A stretch of DNA of 30,252 nucleotides from Desulfurococcales archaeon. GTDB taxonomy: Archaea; Thermoproteota; Thermoprotei_A; Sulfolobales; NBVN01. Made by a program: the position numbers and the translations under genes. The notes below the pieces were generated by a model. The model saw nothing but the letters and a program-made list of their open reading frames with translations. It did no database searches and was not told where the DNA came from. This document shows positions 6,512-13,392 of the stretch, piece by piece (the first letter of the stretch is position 1; every line of letters begins with the position of its first letter). The stretch spans positions 5,599 through 35,850 of the forward strand of contig JALWQN010000149.1 of assembly GCA_027083115.1 (NCBI GenBank), given 5' to 3'.

Positions 6512-7534
6512 ATGTCTCCAGTACAGACATATATTGAACGAAGGAGAAGAAGATTTTTTGCAGTAACGTTTTTGTTCGCTTCCCTATTAATTGTTGCTTC
6601 AATGTTACATCTTGCTGTCGGTTCTGCAGTAATGAATCCATTAAGGGTTCTTTCAGAGGGGTTAAACCAGATACTTTCCTCAAGCATAAGCATTGAGGGA
6701 TACAGGATAGAAAGAATGTTTTCAGCACTAATTGCTGGAGTGGCCTTAGCTATATCTGGTTACTTAATCCAATCAGTATCAAAGAATCCATTAGGAGATC
6801 CTTACCTACTTGGTATTTCCTCAGGTGCTTTATTGGGTGTCGTAATAACTTTCCTTATACCCGTTTCTTTCCTATTAGTATATGTGGTCAGGCCTCTAGC
6901 TGCTTTCCTTGGTGGCTTGCTTGCTTACTTGCTCACTTTATTAATTGCTTCTAAAGCTGGGATAACCCCCACTACTCTAGTGCTTTCTGGTGTAGCGGTA
7001 GGTACCGCTCTTTATTCGGCGAGTTTACTTCCACAATATTTGGCTTTACAGAATATTAGTAAGGTTTTTTTATGGAGTCAGGGATCCTTCGTGGATCCCT
7101 CTCCTTACGGGTCCTTAATCTTAGTTAGCGCCTTGCTGGCTTCTTCGCTTCTCCTGATCAATAGGTTGGATTCCATAAATGCACTCAACATAAGTGATGA
7201 TGTAGTTAGAGAGTTAGGGAGATCACCCCAGCTAGAGAGAAGGATCCTCACCTTTATTTCTTCTCTACTGGCATCATTAACTGTCGCTTGGTACGGTATC
7301 ATTGGTTTTGTTGGTCTTGCCTCACCTCATATAGCGAGGAGGCTTCTCAAGACAGGCGATGCTAAGCTGGTACTACCCTCAACTATTCTTGTAGGCCCAT
7401 TGCTTACTATATTGTCTGATGCAATTGCCAAAAGTATTTTATATCCTGTGGAAATCCCAGTTAACATAATAGTATCAATCTTTGGAGGGCCTGCTCTGGC
7501 CTTGATACTTGTAGGGATGAGGAGAAATGTTTGA
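6512..7534 (+). CDS. FecCD/BtuC-family ABC transporter permease
   Basis: Polytopic inner component of the importer, with about nine to ten hydrophobic segments. Family signatures are clear: a Q-x-NPLGDPYLLGISSGA pattern, in the position of the canonical NPLADP-LLG-SGA, and GIIGFVGLASPHIARR near the cytoplasmic loop that contacts the ATPase. From the ATG at 6512 it has 340 residues, normal for FecCD permeases. This start is preferred over a TTG at 6479, which lies inside the upstream gene, because AGGT at 6499-6503 sits 8 nt before it. Its 3' end overlaps the ATPase gene by 8 nt. It would form a homodimer that takes substrate from the anchored receptor. Confidence 0.88.
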   Translation: MSPVQTYIERRRRRFFAVTFLFASLLIVASMLHLAVGSAVMNPLRVLSEGLNQILSSSISIEGYRIERMFSALIAGVALAISGYLIQSVSKNPLGDPYLLGISSGALLGVVITFLIPVSFLLVYVVRPLAAFLGGLLAYLLTLLIASKAGITPTTLVLSGVAVGTALYSASLLPQYLALQNISKVFLWSQGSFVDPSPYGSLILVSALLASSLLLINRLDSINALNISDDVVRELGRSPQLERRILTFISSLLASLTVAWYGIIGFVGLASPHIARRLLKTGDAKLVLPSTILVGPLLTILSDAIAKSILYPVEIPVNIIVSIFGGPALALILVGMRRNV

Positions 7535-8252
7535 GGTAAGGAATCTTTCAGTAGCATATGGAGGATTACGTGCCTTAAAGGAAGTTAGCTTTAAAGTTAG
7601 TGAGGGATTCGTAGCGATTATAGGGCCAAATGGTTCAGGTAAAACCACCTTGCTTAAGGCGCTCGCAGGCCTAATAGACTACGAAGGAGAAATATTCGTT
7701 GAAGGCAAACCTATTTCTTCACTTGATCCCGTGGCTAGACGTAAACTCATAACTTATGTTCCTCCATACATACAAGCAATGCCAGACATGAATATTGGAG
7801 ACATTCTCCTTGTTGGAGAGAGCTTGAATCACAGTATGTTAGAATATTATGTCAAGGTTTTTGATGTGGACTTACTTCTTGAGAGAAAGGTTTGGGAGGT
7901 AAGTAGCGGTGAGCTACAAAGGGCTTTAATAGCGAGGGGGTTATCAAGGGACTCAATAATCTACGGCATTGATGAGCCTATCTCCCATACTGATGTAAAG
8001 TATCAGTTAAGGGTACTTGAGGAGCTTAAGAGGGTTTCGTTAAGGAAAAGGAAACACGTATTAGTGGCTTCCAATCAATTAAATCCCTTATTGAGATTCG
8101 CGAATGAGGTTATCGCATTAAAGAATGGAGAAGTTTATTTTAGTGGATACCTTAATGAATTCCTTAATGAGGACATAATTAGAGGGCTCTACGGAATTAA
8201 TGTAAAAATCGTGAATGTTGATTCGCTTATTGATGTGATACCTTATAGTTAA
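7527..8252 (+). CDS. ABC transporter ATP-binding protein of the metal-chelate/cobalamin importer
   Basis: 241 residues. Walker A is GPNGSGKTT at about 33-41, the signature motif is VSSGELQ (125-131) and Walker B ends in IDEP with Asp149 and catalytic Glu150. It powers the BtuF/BtuC-type importer encoded just upstream and overlaps the permease gene by 8 nt. Three positions differ from the norm. The signature reads SSGE instead of SGGE. The usual VPQ of the Q-loop reads VPP. The H-loop histidine, expected in a VSHDLN-like segment, appears to be Asn in ASNQLN. Walker A, Walker B and the catalytic Glu are intact, so ATP hydrolysis is still expected, perhaps slowly. Confidence 0.85.
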   Translation: MFEVRNLSVAYGGLRALKEVSFKVSEGFVAIIGPNGSGKTTLLKALAGLIDYEGEIFVEGKPISSLDPVARRKLITYVPPYIQAMPDMNIGDILLVGESLNHSMLEYYVKVFDVDLLLERKVWEVSSGELQRALIARGLSRDSIIYGIDEPISHTDVKYQLRVLEELKRVSLRKRKHVLVASNQLNPLLRFANEVIALKNGEVYFSGYLNEFLNEDIIRGLYGINVKIVNVDSLIDVIPYS

Positions 8253-8326
8253 TTGATATGATGACGCATTTACTACGGCTTACCTTAATAAATCTCTGCA
8301 GTCTTATTTGTTGGAGGAGTGCTTTC

Positions 8327-8887
8327 TTGAAGTACGAGAAGATTATGGCTGTAAAAAACTTAGCGAGGACTGGATGGATGTTGAGAGGCGTGCCTCATGA
8401 GTTAGCTGAGACCGTGGCTGAGCATACATTCGAAGTGATTTTCTTAACTTTCCTCATTACTGAAAAGCTAGCAAGTCAGGGAGTAAGCATTGATCAAGGG
8501 AAAGCACTAAAGATTGCGATAATACATGACTTGCCTGAGTCCGTAAGCGGAGATATTGTTAGATGGTCTAAGCATCACATTAATCCTGAGCTAGCCAATA
8601 AGTTGGACCGAGAAGCACTGAGGGAAATGGACTTAGGGGATTATTTGGATTTAATTGATGAACTAAATGATTGTAGGTCTCTTGAAGCTTGCATTGTTAG
8701 GCTGGCGGATAATTTATCGACTAGTTTGCAAGCTGCTAGATATATGAAAACTGGTTATAATGATGTTAAGGAGATATTTGAAGGTACTGAAGCTTATGTT
8801 GAGGCCCTTATGAGTAGTGAACCCCTGAATAGATATTATGGTGTCATAGGAAGTTTAATTAAGGAATTATTGAAGCCACAGCAATAA
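8327..8887 (+). CDS. HD-domain 5'-nucleotidase (YfbR-like)
   Basis: 186 residues from a TTG at 8327, chosen because GGAGGAG (8313-8319) is 7 nt upstream and a TAATAAAT-type box at about 8285-8292 predicts a start of transcription there; an ATG at 8258 in the same frame lacks these signals. HD superfamily motifs: RTGW near residue 18, His33 (AEHTFE), His67-Asp68 (IIHDLPES) and Asp128 (RLADNL), the arrangement of YfbR-like deoxyribonucleoside 5'-monophosphatases (COG1896). Likely role: dephosphorylating nucleoside monophosphates in the cytoplasm with a divalent metal. It follows the ABC importer by 74 nt and appears to have its own promoter. Substrate specificity is inferred from the family only. 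Confidence 0.8.
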   Translation: MKYEKIMAVKNLARTGWMLRGVPHELAETVAEHTFEVIFLTFLITEKLASQGVSIDQGKALKIAIIHDLPESVSGDIVRWSKHHINPELANKLDREALREMDLGDYLDLIDELNDCRSLEACIVRLADNLSTSLQAARYMKTGYNDVKEIFEGTEAYVEALMSSEPLNRYYGVIGSLIKELLKPQQ

Positions 8888-8973
8888 TCCCTAATCCAGT
8901 AGTACGTTAATTTAGCAAGGTGTTATTCATAAATAATTGTGTTAGCTAAATAAATATTTGGTGAGACTTTTTG

Positions 8974-9765
8974 ATGCCTATCAGGAAGTTAATTTCCCTT
9001 AAAGGAAAATCATCTTTAGTTACTGGTGCAGCTTCAGGAATAGGTGAGGCAACAGCACACAGGCTAGCTGAGGCTGGCTCAGACCTCTATTTGGTCGATA
9101 TTAATGAGGAAAAACTCCATGATGTTAAGAAATCACTAAGTGAGATATATGATGTTGCGATCGAAGCTTTCAAGATAGATTTGGGTAAGAAAAACGAAGT
9201 TGATAGTTTATGGGAAGAGCTTAAAGGTAGGGAGCCAGATATTTTAGTGAATAATGCAGGCATCTATAATTTCAGGGATTTTATTGAAGTAGATGAGCCA
9301 TTCCTTAGGAAAACTTTAGCCGTAAACCTAGAGTCCATTTTCTGGATGTGCCAACACATGATTTCCTCAAGGATGGACTCCGGCGGAACAATAATTAATG
9401 TGTCCTCCATAGAGGCAATACTTCCCTTTGCTAAGGGATTAGTTCATTACGACATAAGCAAAATAGGTGTTATAGGACTAACTAGAGCCTTAGCACGAGA
9501 GTACGGCAGGAGAGGATTCAGAGTTAATGCTGTAGTTCCCGGAGGTATCGAGACGCCAAGCGTAGAAAAACTAAAGAAAGAAGCGATACTAAAGTTAAAA
9601 CTAGATATAATCAAGACCGGCTCCATCTTCAAGAATAGACTGCCTCTAGGAAGAATGGGTAAGCCTGATGAAGTCGCCAGAATAATTCTTGTACTGGCTA
9701 CTGACCTGGCCAGCTATGTTAATGGGGCAATAATACCTGTTGATGGCGGGTTCCTATCCTCATAA
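8974..9765 (+). CDS. short-chain dehydrogenase/reductase
   Basis: 263 residues, the classical SDR length. NAD(P)-binding TGAASGIG at 18-25, acidic Asp42 after the second strand (LVDIN) suggesting NAD(H) preference, NNAG at 93-96, catalytic Ser145, Tyr159 and Lys163 (YDISK), and the C-terminal PVDGGFLSS. It resembles 3-oxoacyl-ACP reductase/glucose dehydrogenase-type SDRs, but the substrate cannot be deduced. The ATG at 8974 has GGTGAG (8960-8965) 8 nt upstream. It stands alone between the HD gene and tRNA-Val. Confidence 0.85.
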   Translation: MPIRKLISLKGKSSLVTGAASGIGEATAHRLAEAGSDLYLVDINEEKLHDVKKSLSEIYDVAIEAFKIDLGKKNEVDSLWEELKGREPDILVNNAGIYNFRDFIEVDEPFLRKTLAVNLESIFWMCQHMISSRMDSGGTIINVSSIEAILPFAKGLVHYDISKIGVIGLTRALAREYGRRGFRVNAVVPGGIETPSVEKLKKEAILKLKLDIIKTGSIFKNRLPLGRMGKPDEVARIILVLATDLASYVNGAIIPVDGGFLSS

Positions 9766-9818
9766 GACATCCATTAAATTATTTAATGTTATTCTCCATT
9801 AAAATTCTGACTGAGTTC

Positions 9819-9897
9819 GGGCCCGTCGTCTAGCCTGGTCCAGGATGCCGCCCTTACACGGCGGAGGTCCGGGGTTCGAATCCCCGCGGGCCCACCA
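9819..9897 (+). tRNA. tRNA-Val (anticodon UAC), CCA encoded
   Basis: A complete cloverleaf: acceptor GGGCCCG (9819-9825) pairs with CGGGCCC, the D arm contains the CTGGT of the G18-G19 region, the anticodon stem CCGCC/GGCGG encloses loop CTTACAC with anticodon TAC at 9855-9857, and the T loop is GGTTCGAATCC. CCA is encoded at 9895-9897. No intron. The very GC-rich stems fit a hyperthermophile. A TTATTTAAT box around 9776-9784 would start transcription shortly before the gene. Its 3' part, from the last base of the anticodon loop to CCA, is repeated exactly at 10650-10688, showing use of this gene as an integration site. Confidence 0.96.
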
Positions 9898-9995
9898 AAC
9901 ATATATGATACTGATTTCTGAGGTATTATCTAAAAGGATGATTTAAGATAAGTTGATTAGCCAACATAGTAATAATAGTATTTGAGGTCTTGATT

Positions 9996-10181
9996 ATGTT
10001 TGAGATAGAAGGTATCGTTAAAGGCGGCGTGATTATTCCGCTAAAGCCTTTAAAGGAGCTTGAGGGTAAGAGGGTTAAGATAAAAATAGTGGGTGTTGAG
10101 AAGATTGATGCCGAGAAACTCTATTCATACCTTAGACTCCTAAGGGAAGGCGAAGATGCCGAGGAACTCTTCGAAATATAG
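9996..10181 (+). CDS. antitoxin, DUF104 (AF2212-like) family
   Basis: 61 residues. The N-terminal half has the DUF104 pattern: GIVKGGVIIPLKPLKELEGK followed by RVKIKIVG, a beta-hairpin DNA-binding/antitoxin module. The acidic helical C-terminus (REGEDAEELFEI) would wrap the toxin. The ATG at 9996 is preferred over the TTG at 9990 because GAGGT at 9984-9988 then lies 7 nt upstream. The toxin gene begins inside its 3' end (26-nt overlap), so synthesis is coupled with antitoxin first, as usual for type II systems. DUF104 antitoxins are better known as partners of PIN-domain VapC toxins, so pairing with a MazF-type toxin is less expected. Confidence 0.75.
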   Translation: MFEIEGIVKGGVIIPLKPLKELEGKRVKIKIVGVEKIDAEKLYSYLRLLREGEDAEELFEI

Positions 10182-10503
10182 TCAAGGAGATATTGTTCTT
10201 CTGGAACTACCATTCACAGATCTGCTGGGCTCTAAACTAAGACCTGTATTGGTATTGAATGCAATAGACTTAGGGGATGATATAATAGTGGCTAAAATAA
10301 CTGGTTCTCTCGGTTCACATAGGATACCGATAACACAATCAGACCTAGCTATCGGTCATCTAAAGAGGGAGCCAAGCTATATAGATTGTTCAAGTATTTT
10401 TACCGTAGAAAAGAAATTAGTAATAAAGGCTGTTGGCAGACTCACTCCAAAGGCATTAAATAAGGTTAAAGAAGAGCTAAAAAGAGTCCTCGGATTAAAA
10501 TAA
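10156..10503 (+). CDS. MazF/PemK-family endoribonuclease toxin
   Basis: 115 residues with the PemK/MazF fold signature: SQGDIVLLELPFTD at the N-terminus, then LRPVLVLN, IIVAKITGSLGS (position of the usual TS/IT motif), DCSSIFTVEKKLVIKAVGRL and a C-terminal helix. Members of this family cleave mRNA, and sometimes rRNA or tRNA, at short sequence motifs, halting growth when not bound by antitoxin. The ATG at 10156 has GGGAAGG 5 nt upstream and overlaps the antitoxin gene. The cleavage sequence is unknown. Full length with no frameshift, so probably still functional. Confidence 0.85.
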   Translation: MPRNSSKYSQGDIVLLELPFTDLLGSKLRPVLVLNAIDLGDDIIVAKITGSLGSHRIPITQSDLAIGHLKREPSYIDCSSIFTVEKKLVIKAVGRLTPKALNKVKEELKRVLGLK

Positions 10504-10649
10504 AGTCTTGCTCCAAATACAATCCTACATACACTCTGTATATGTATATCCTATGATTTTAGATATCTTACTGATATACTTTATGATATTCATTTTAGAG
10601 TATATGCATGTCTTTGATATGAATCATTACGTATCAGCGCGTTCTCACG
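10504..10649. other. AT-rich right arm of the integrated element, no gene
   Basis: No credible coding frame: an open frame across 10508-10750 reads through the tRNA repeat. The segment is AT-rich and ends in the inverted repeat CGCGT-TCTC-ACGCG (10638-10651), which abuts the tRNA 3' copy. The interval may contain the recombinase arm sites of the lost element; nothing else is recognised. Confidence 0.4.
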
Positions 10650-10688
10650 CGGCGGAGGTCCGGGGTTCGAATCCCCGCGGGCCCACCA
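10650..10688 (+). repeat. 3'-half copy of tRNA-Val (attachment-site repeat)
   Basis: Exact copy of tRNA-Val from loop base 38 through the 3' anticodon stem, T arm, acceptor strand and CCA. Upstream, similarity continues through the anticodon loop: 10644-10650 reads CTCACGC against CTTACAC in the intact gene, so the loop would carry a CAC (Val) anticodon. There is no 5' half, so it is not a tRNA gene by itself. Confidence 0.85.
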
Positions 10689-10854
10689 TAAATTCATGGT
10701 TCTCTAGGATTTCCTTTGCGGAGCCTGTAAGTAAGGAATTGATCTTTTAACTAGGTGTTATTGGGATGCAAAAATATGGATTAGGGATGCTTTCAGACAT
10801 TATTGAAAAATATAAAGTATTAAGATATAGAGTTAACTGTTAAGGTAAGCCAAA
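10689..10854. promoter_or_regulatory. intergenic region with promoter of the DUF1177 gene
   Basis: Gene-free. A TATA box AATATAAAG at about 10808-10816 would begin transcription near 10838, and AGGT at 10843-10846 lies 8 nt before the ATG at 10855. Nothing else is recognised between the tRNA repeat and this promoter. Confidence 0.5.
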
Positions 10855-11787
10855 ATGATGAAGCAAGTTATTGAGGCATATGAGCTCCTCGACAGTGCTT
10901 ATGTTGCGGGAAATAATGTGGCGAAGGTATTTAGGGAACGGGGTCTAAGTGATGTATTAGTCAAAAACATAAGAGGTAACAAAGGCTCCACAGATTTCAT
11001 TAGGGTAACTGTTCCTGGAAAGGAAGGAAGGTTATCAGGCGGTATCTCTCCTACAATTGGGATAATAGGTAGGCTTGGAGGTATTGGGGCAAGACCTGAG
11101 AAGGTAGGTTTAGTATCTGATGCGGATGGAGCAATTGCTGCGGTAGCTATCGCATTAAAACTTGCTGAGATGAGAAGTAAGGGAGATAGCTTACAGGGAG
11201 ACGTCATCATAGCCACACATATATGCCCGAATGCCCCAACTCAGCAACATTTTCCAGTATCCTTTATGAGCTCCCCAGTAAATATGGCTACAATGGTCAA
11301 GTATGAGGTTGACCAACAAATGCAGGCCATTCTTTCAGTAGATGCTACCAAAGGGAACAAAATAATTAATGTGAGAGGTTTCGCCATCACACCTACGGTT
11401 AAGGAGGGATGGATACTTAAGGTAAGCGATGACTTACTAGATATAATGCAGAACGTGACCGGCAGAATGCCTGCAGTGGTTCCTATCACAACACAAGACA
11501 TAACTCCTTATGGCAATGGAATTTACCATTTAAACAGTATCATGCAGCCTGCAACAGTCACAAAAGCTCCTGTGGTAGGTGTAGCTATAACTGCAGAAGT
11601 GCCGGTTCCCGGTTGTGCCACAGGAGCTAACCGCATCACCGATATTGAAGAAGCAGTAAGATTCTGTATTGAGGTTGCTAAAGGATTCGGGAAAGGTAAG
11701 GTAAAGTTCTATGATAAGGAAGAATTCAAGAAACTAACGGATCTTTATGGGTCCTTAGCTCATCTACAAAAGCTTGGATCTAAATAA
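10855..11787 (+). CDS. DUF1177 family protein
   Basis: 310 residues, full length for DUF1177. Conserved blocks seen: GSTDFIRV, PTIGIIGRLGGIGARPEKVGLVSDADGA (about residues 62-92), THICPNAPTQQHFPVSFM, SVDATKGN, and TTQDITPYGNGIYHLNSI. The clustered Asp, His and Cys suggest a metal-dependent enzyme active site, but the biochemical activity of the family is not established to my knowledge. No signal peptide or membrane segments: cytoplasmic. A TATA box about 40 nt upstream and AGGT 8 nt before the ATG support the start; a second ATG at 10858 cannot be excluded. It converges on, and overlaps by 8 nt, the transporter gene on the other strand. Confidence 0.85.
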   Translation: MMKQVIEAYELLDSAYVAGNNVAKVFRERGLSDVLVKNIRGNKGSTDFIRVTVPGKEGRLSGGISPTIGIIGRLGGIGARPEKVGLVSDADGAIAAVAIALKLAEMRSKGDSLQGDVIIATHICPNAPTQQHFPVSFMSSPVNMATMVKYEVDQQMQAILSVDATKGNKIINVRGFAITPTVKEGWILKVSDDLLDIMQNVTGRMPAVVPITTQDITPYGNGIYHLNSIMQPATVTKAPVVGVAITAEVPVPGCATGANRITDIEEAVRFCIEVAKGFGKGKVKFYDKEEFKKLTDLYGSLAHLQKLGSK

Positions 11788-12829
11788 AAAGTGTTTTCTG
11801 ATTATTTTCTTTATATCTTCTCAATTTTGTTTTGCTGAGGAAAATCTTCACCTTAGGGCCGAGATAATAGATTAAGAAAAGTATGTAAAGCACCTGTATT
11901 AAAGGTTTGAAAGATAATGAAAACACAGTTAACGGGCTAAACATGGCTGCTGCTACATTCAGTGATATGGCCTGTGAGCTGGCTGTAGCTCCTATAATTA
12001 ATACCATACCTTGCCTATAATTCAGCTGTAAAACTTTAGCAGCAACTAACGAAAGGGAAGTTTGTATTAAATAGTAACTAATTAGTCCAGCAAGTATTAA
12101 GGCAAAGATTTCAGGGTTTGCAATAACTGTCTTAGCTACTTTTGCTGTAGCTGCAAACACTATTAGCAGAACACCCAGTGAAGCAACTCCAGGAAAATAC
12201 TTCCTTAAGTTCATGAAGTACTTCATTCCTTTCTTCTTTATTATTGCATGACGCGTTAAGAGACCCATAACCAACGGAACAAGAATGTATCCAAGTAATA
12301 GAGTAACTAATCGCGTTAGGTTGAACTGCACAAAGACTCCTCCATTAATCTTGATAAGGATAGGTGAGAGAAGAGGTATTAGTAAGAGCCCTATAACAGC
12401 AATTGCTAACGCATCCTCAACACTAGCTTCTGCAATACCTGACCAACCTATAAGCATGTTAGAGCAAGGTATGGCACCGACCATAACCATAGCGAAGGCA
12501 ACGTCAGGATATTGATTCAATAAAGTTCTGGAAATTAAGTAAGCAGTCCCACTCCCCACGAAAAAAGCGAAGGTTAGAGTTACTGAAATCAATTTAATGT
12601 TTCTTCCCACATCCTTGACTTTCTCAATAATTAATCCAGTAAGCATGGGATAAAGCATTATGAAGACTGCCAAAATGCTTATCCATCTTATGTTTATTTC
12701 AGTTAAATTGAGGTAATAGCCTGCAAGGATTGCTAAAAAGAAATCACCAAGAACAAATATATATAATTTTCTCTTAAGAAGAAGAAAAGAAGCTCTAATT
12801 CCTATACCTAGCTCACCCACTAGCATCAT
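11780..12829 (-). CDS. ACR3-like arsenite efflux / BASS-superfamily transporter
   Basis: 349 residues with about ten hydrophobic segments, the fold and length of the bile acid:sodium symporter/arsenite (ACR3) superfamily. Segment four contains GAIPCSNMLIGWSG, with Cys122 in the place of the ACR3 cysteine required for arsenite transport and Trp129 as in the ACR3 WS/WN pattern. A second superfamily-like region is ATASSQAISLNVAAA near residue 285. The C-terminus is basic and probably cytoplasmic. The gene is alone on its strand; no ArsR or arsenate reductase lies beside it, so arsenite is plausible but organic anion uptake is an alternative. ATG at 12829, with a second ATG directly after it. Confidence 0.75.
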   Translation of the reverse strand: MMLVGELGIGIRASFLLLKRKLYIFVLGDFFLAILAGYYLNLTEINIRWISILAVFIMLYPMLTGLIIEKVKDVGRNIKLISVTLTFAFFVGSGTAYLISRTLLNQYPDVAFAMVMVGAIPCSNMLIGWSGIAEASVEDALAIAVIGLLLIPLLSPILIKINGGVFVQFNLTRLVTLLLGYILVPLVMGLLTRHAIIKKKGMKYFMNLRKYFPGVASLGVLLIVFAATAKVAKTVIANPEIFALILAGLISYYLIQTSLSLVAAKVLQLNYRQGMVLIIGATASSQAISLNVAAAMFSPLTVFSLSFKPLIQVLYILFLIYYLGPKVKIFLSKTKLRRYKENNQKTLFI

Positions 12830-12974
12830 CCCTTACGATTAAGATAGACGGAACATATTAATCGCTTCCTAAAATGGAGGGATAACCTTAGGAATTTTGT
12901 AGTTGATTATCTCCTTTGGTTAATTTATTTAACTTATTATTATGAAAAACAATCTAATAATTTGAAAGAATAAA

Positions 12975-12982
12975 TTTATATT
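12975..12982 (+). promoter_or_regulatory. TATA box of the superoxide reductase gene
   Basis: TTTATATT preceded by a purine-rich BRE-like GAAAGAATAA. With the usual ~26-nt spacing, transcription would start near 13004, leaving about 10 nt before the proposed CTG start at 13015. GGTGA at 13004-13008 would then be a ribosome binding site 6 nt upstream. Confidence 0.6.
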
Positions 12983-13014
12983 GATGAAAAACTTAATTAA
13001 ATTGGTGAATTATC

Positions 13015-13392
13015 CTGAAAGGCTTAGGTGAATTAATTTATACTCCTGAAAGAGCTTCAGGCGAGGCAGTAACTAAGGTTGAGTCGCATACACCTAAAAT
13101 AGAAGCACCTGATGAAGTAACTAAGGGTGAAGTCTTCGAGATTGCTGTCAAGGTAGGTCCACATCCTAATACTCCGGAGCATTCAATTAGAAAGGTAGAG
13201 CTATACTTAACTGAGGAAGGCAGGGCTTTCAACCCAAGGCATCTGGCTACTTTTGTGTTTGAGCCTGGTTTTGTTGATCCTGAAGTTAAGGTAAAGATAA
13301 AGCTTGAAAAGAGTGGAGTTATACACGCAATAGGTTACTGTAATCTTCACGGATTATGGGAGGGCAGGAAAGAAATTAAGGTGAGTGAGTGA
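13015..13392 (+). CDS. sor: superoxide reductase (neelaredoxin type) with non-canonical CTG start
   Basis: 125 residues. Reduces superoxide to hydrogen peroxide at a square-pyramidal Fe(His)4(Cys) centre. Ligands are visible as His25 (ESHTP), His50 (GPHPN), His56 (PEHSI), Cys109 and His112 (YCNLHGLWEG). No rubredoxin-like desulforedoxin domain, so 1Fe type. An in-frame TGA at 13006-13008 precedes the frame, and no ATG, GTG or TTG occurs before residue ~80. CTG at 13015, with GGTGA 6 nt upstream, gives MKGLGELIYTPERASGE, matching the usual family N-terminus; ATT or ATC just before it are alternatives. The Lys next to the first His ligand (EKHxP in Pyrococcus) is Ser here. The stop overlaps the next start by 4 nt. 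Confidence 0.88.
   Translation: MKGLGELIYTPERASGEAVTKVESHTPKIEAPDEVTKGEVFEIAVKVGPHPNTPEHSIRKVELYLTEEGRAFNPRHLATFVFEPGFVDPEVKVKIKLEKSGVIHAIGYCNLHGLWEGRKEIKVSE

Larger units (their letters stand above)
9859..10688 (+). mobile_element. minimal tRNA-integrated element carrying a toxin-antitoxin pair
   Basis: The 39-nt 3' part of tRNA-Val (9859-9897) is repeated without mismatch at 10650-10688, 791 nt downstream in the same orientation. This left/right att arrangement is what a tyrosine recombinase leaves when an element enters the 3' half of a tRNA gene. The interval holds only an antitoxin gene, a MazF-like toxin gene and about 250 nt of AT-rich DNA; no integrase or replication gene is present. 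It is best read as a deletion remnant retained because the toxin pair is addictive, or as a cassette mobilised in trans. Confidence 0.65.

Noticed and set aside
8258..8326. Longer N-terminus of the YfbR-like HD protein from ATG 8258
   Set aside because: GGAGGAG and the TATA spacing support the TTG at 8327, and the extra 23 residues do not resemble the family.
9903..9960. Box-like ATGAT and CTGA words after tRNA-Val
   Set aside because: Spacing and order do not make a guide RNA; the segment is simply AT-rich.
10638..10688. A split or permuted tRNA 3'-half gene
   Set aside because: There is no matching 5' half in the window and no long leader complementary to one. The exact repeat with the intact neighbouring tRNA is better explained as an attachment site, though a distant 5' half cannot be excluded.
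10508..10750. Open frame of 80 codons running across the tRNA 3' copy
   Set aside because: Part of its translation is the tRNA repeat, composition is unlike a protein, and no ribosome binding site is present.
12981..13020. A third C/D box RNA (TTGATGA followed by CTGA) before the superoxide reductase gene
   Set aside because: The first base of the C box is wrong, no internal D' and C' boxes fit, and the segment is explained as the promoter and leader.
13038..13232. Reverse open frame of 64 codons
   Set aside because: It is the antisense of the superoxide reductase, whose iron ligands are all on the plus strand.
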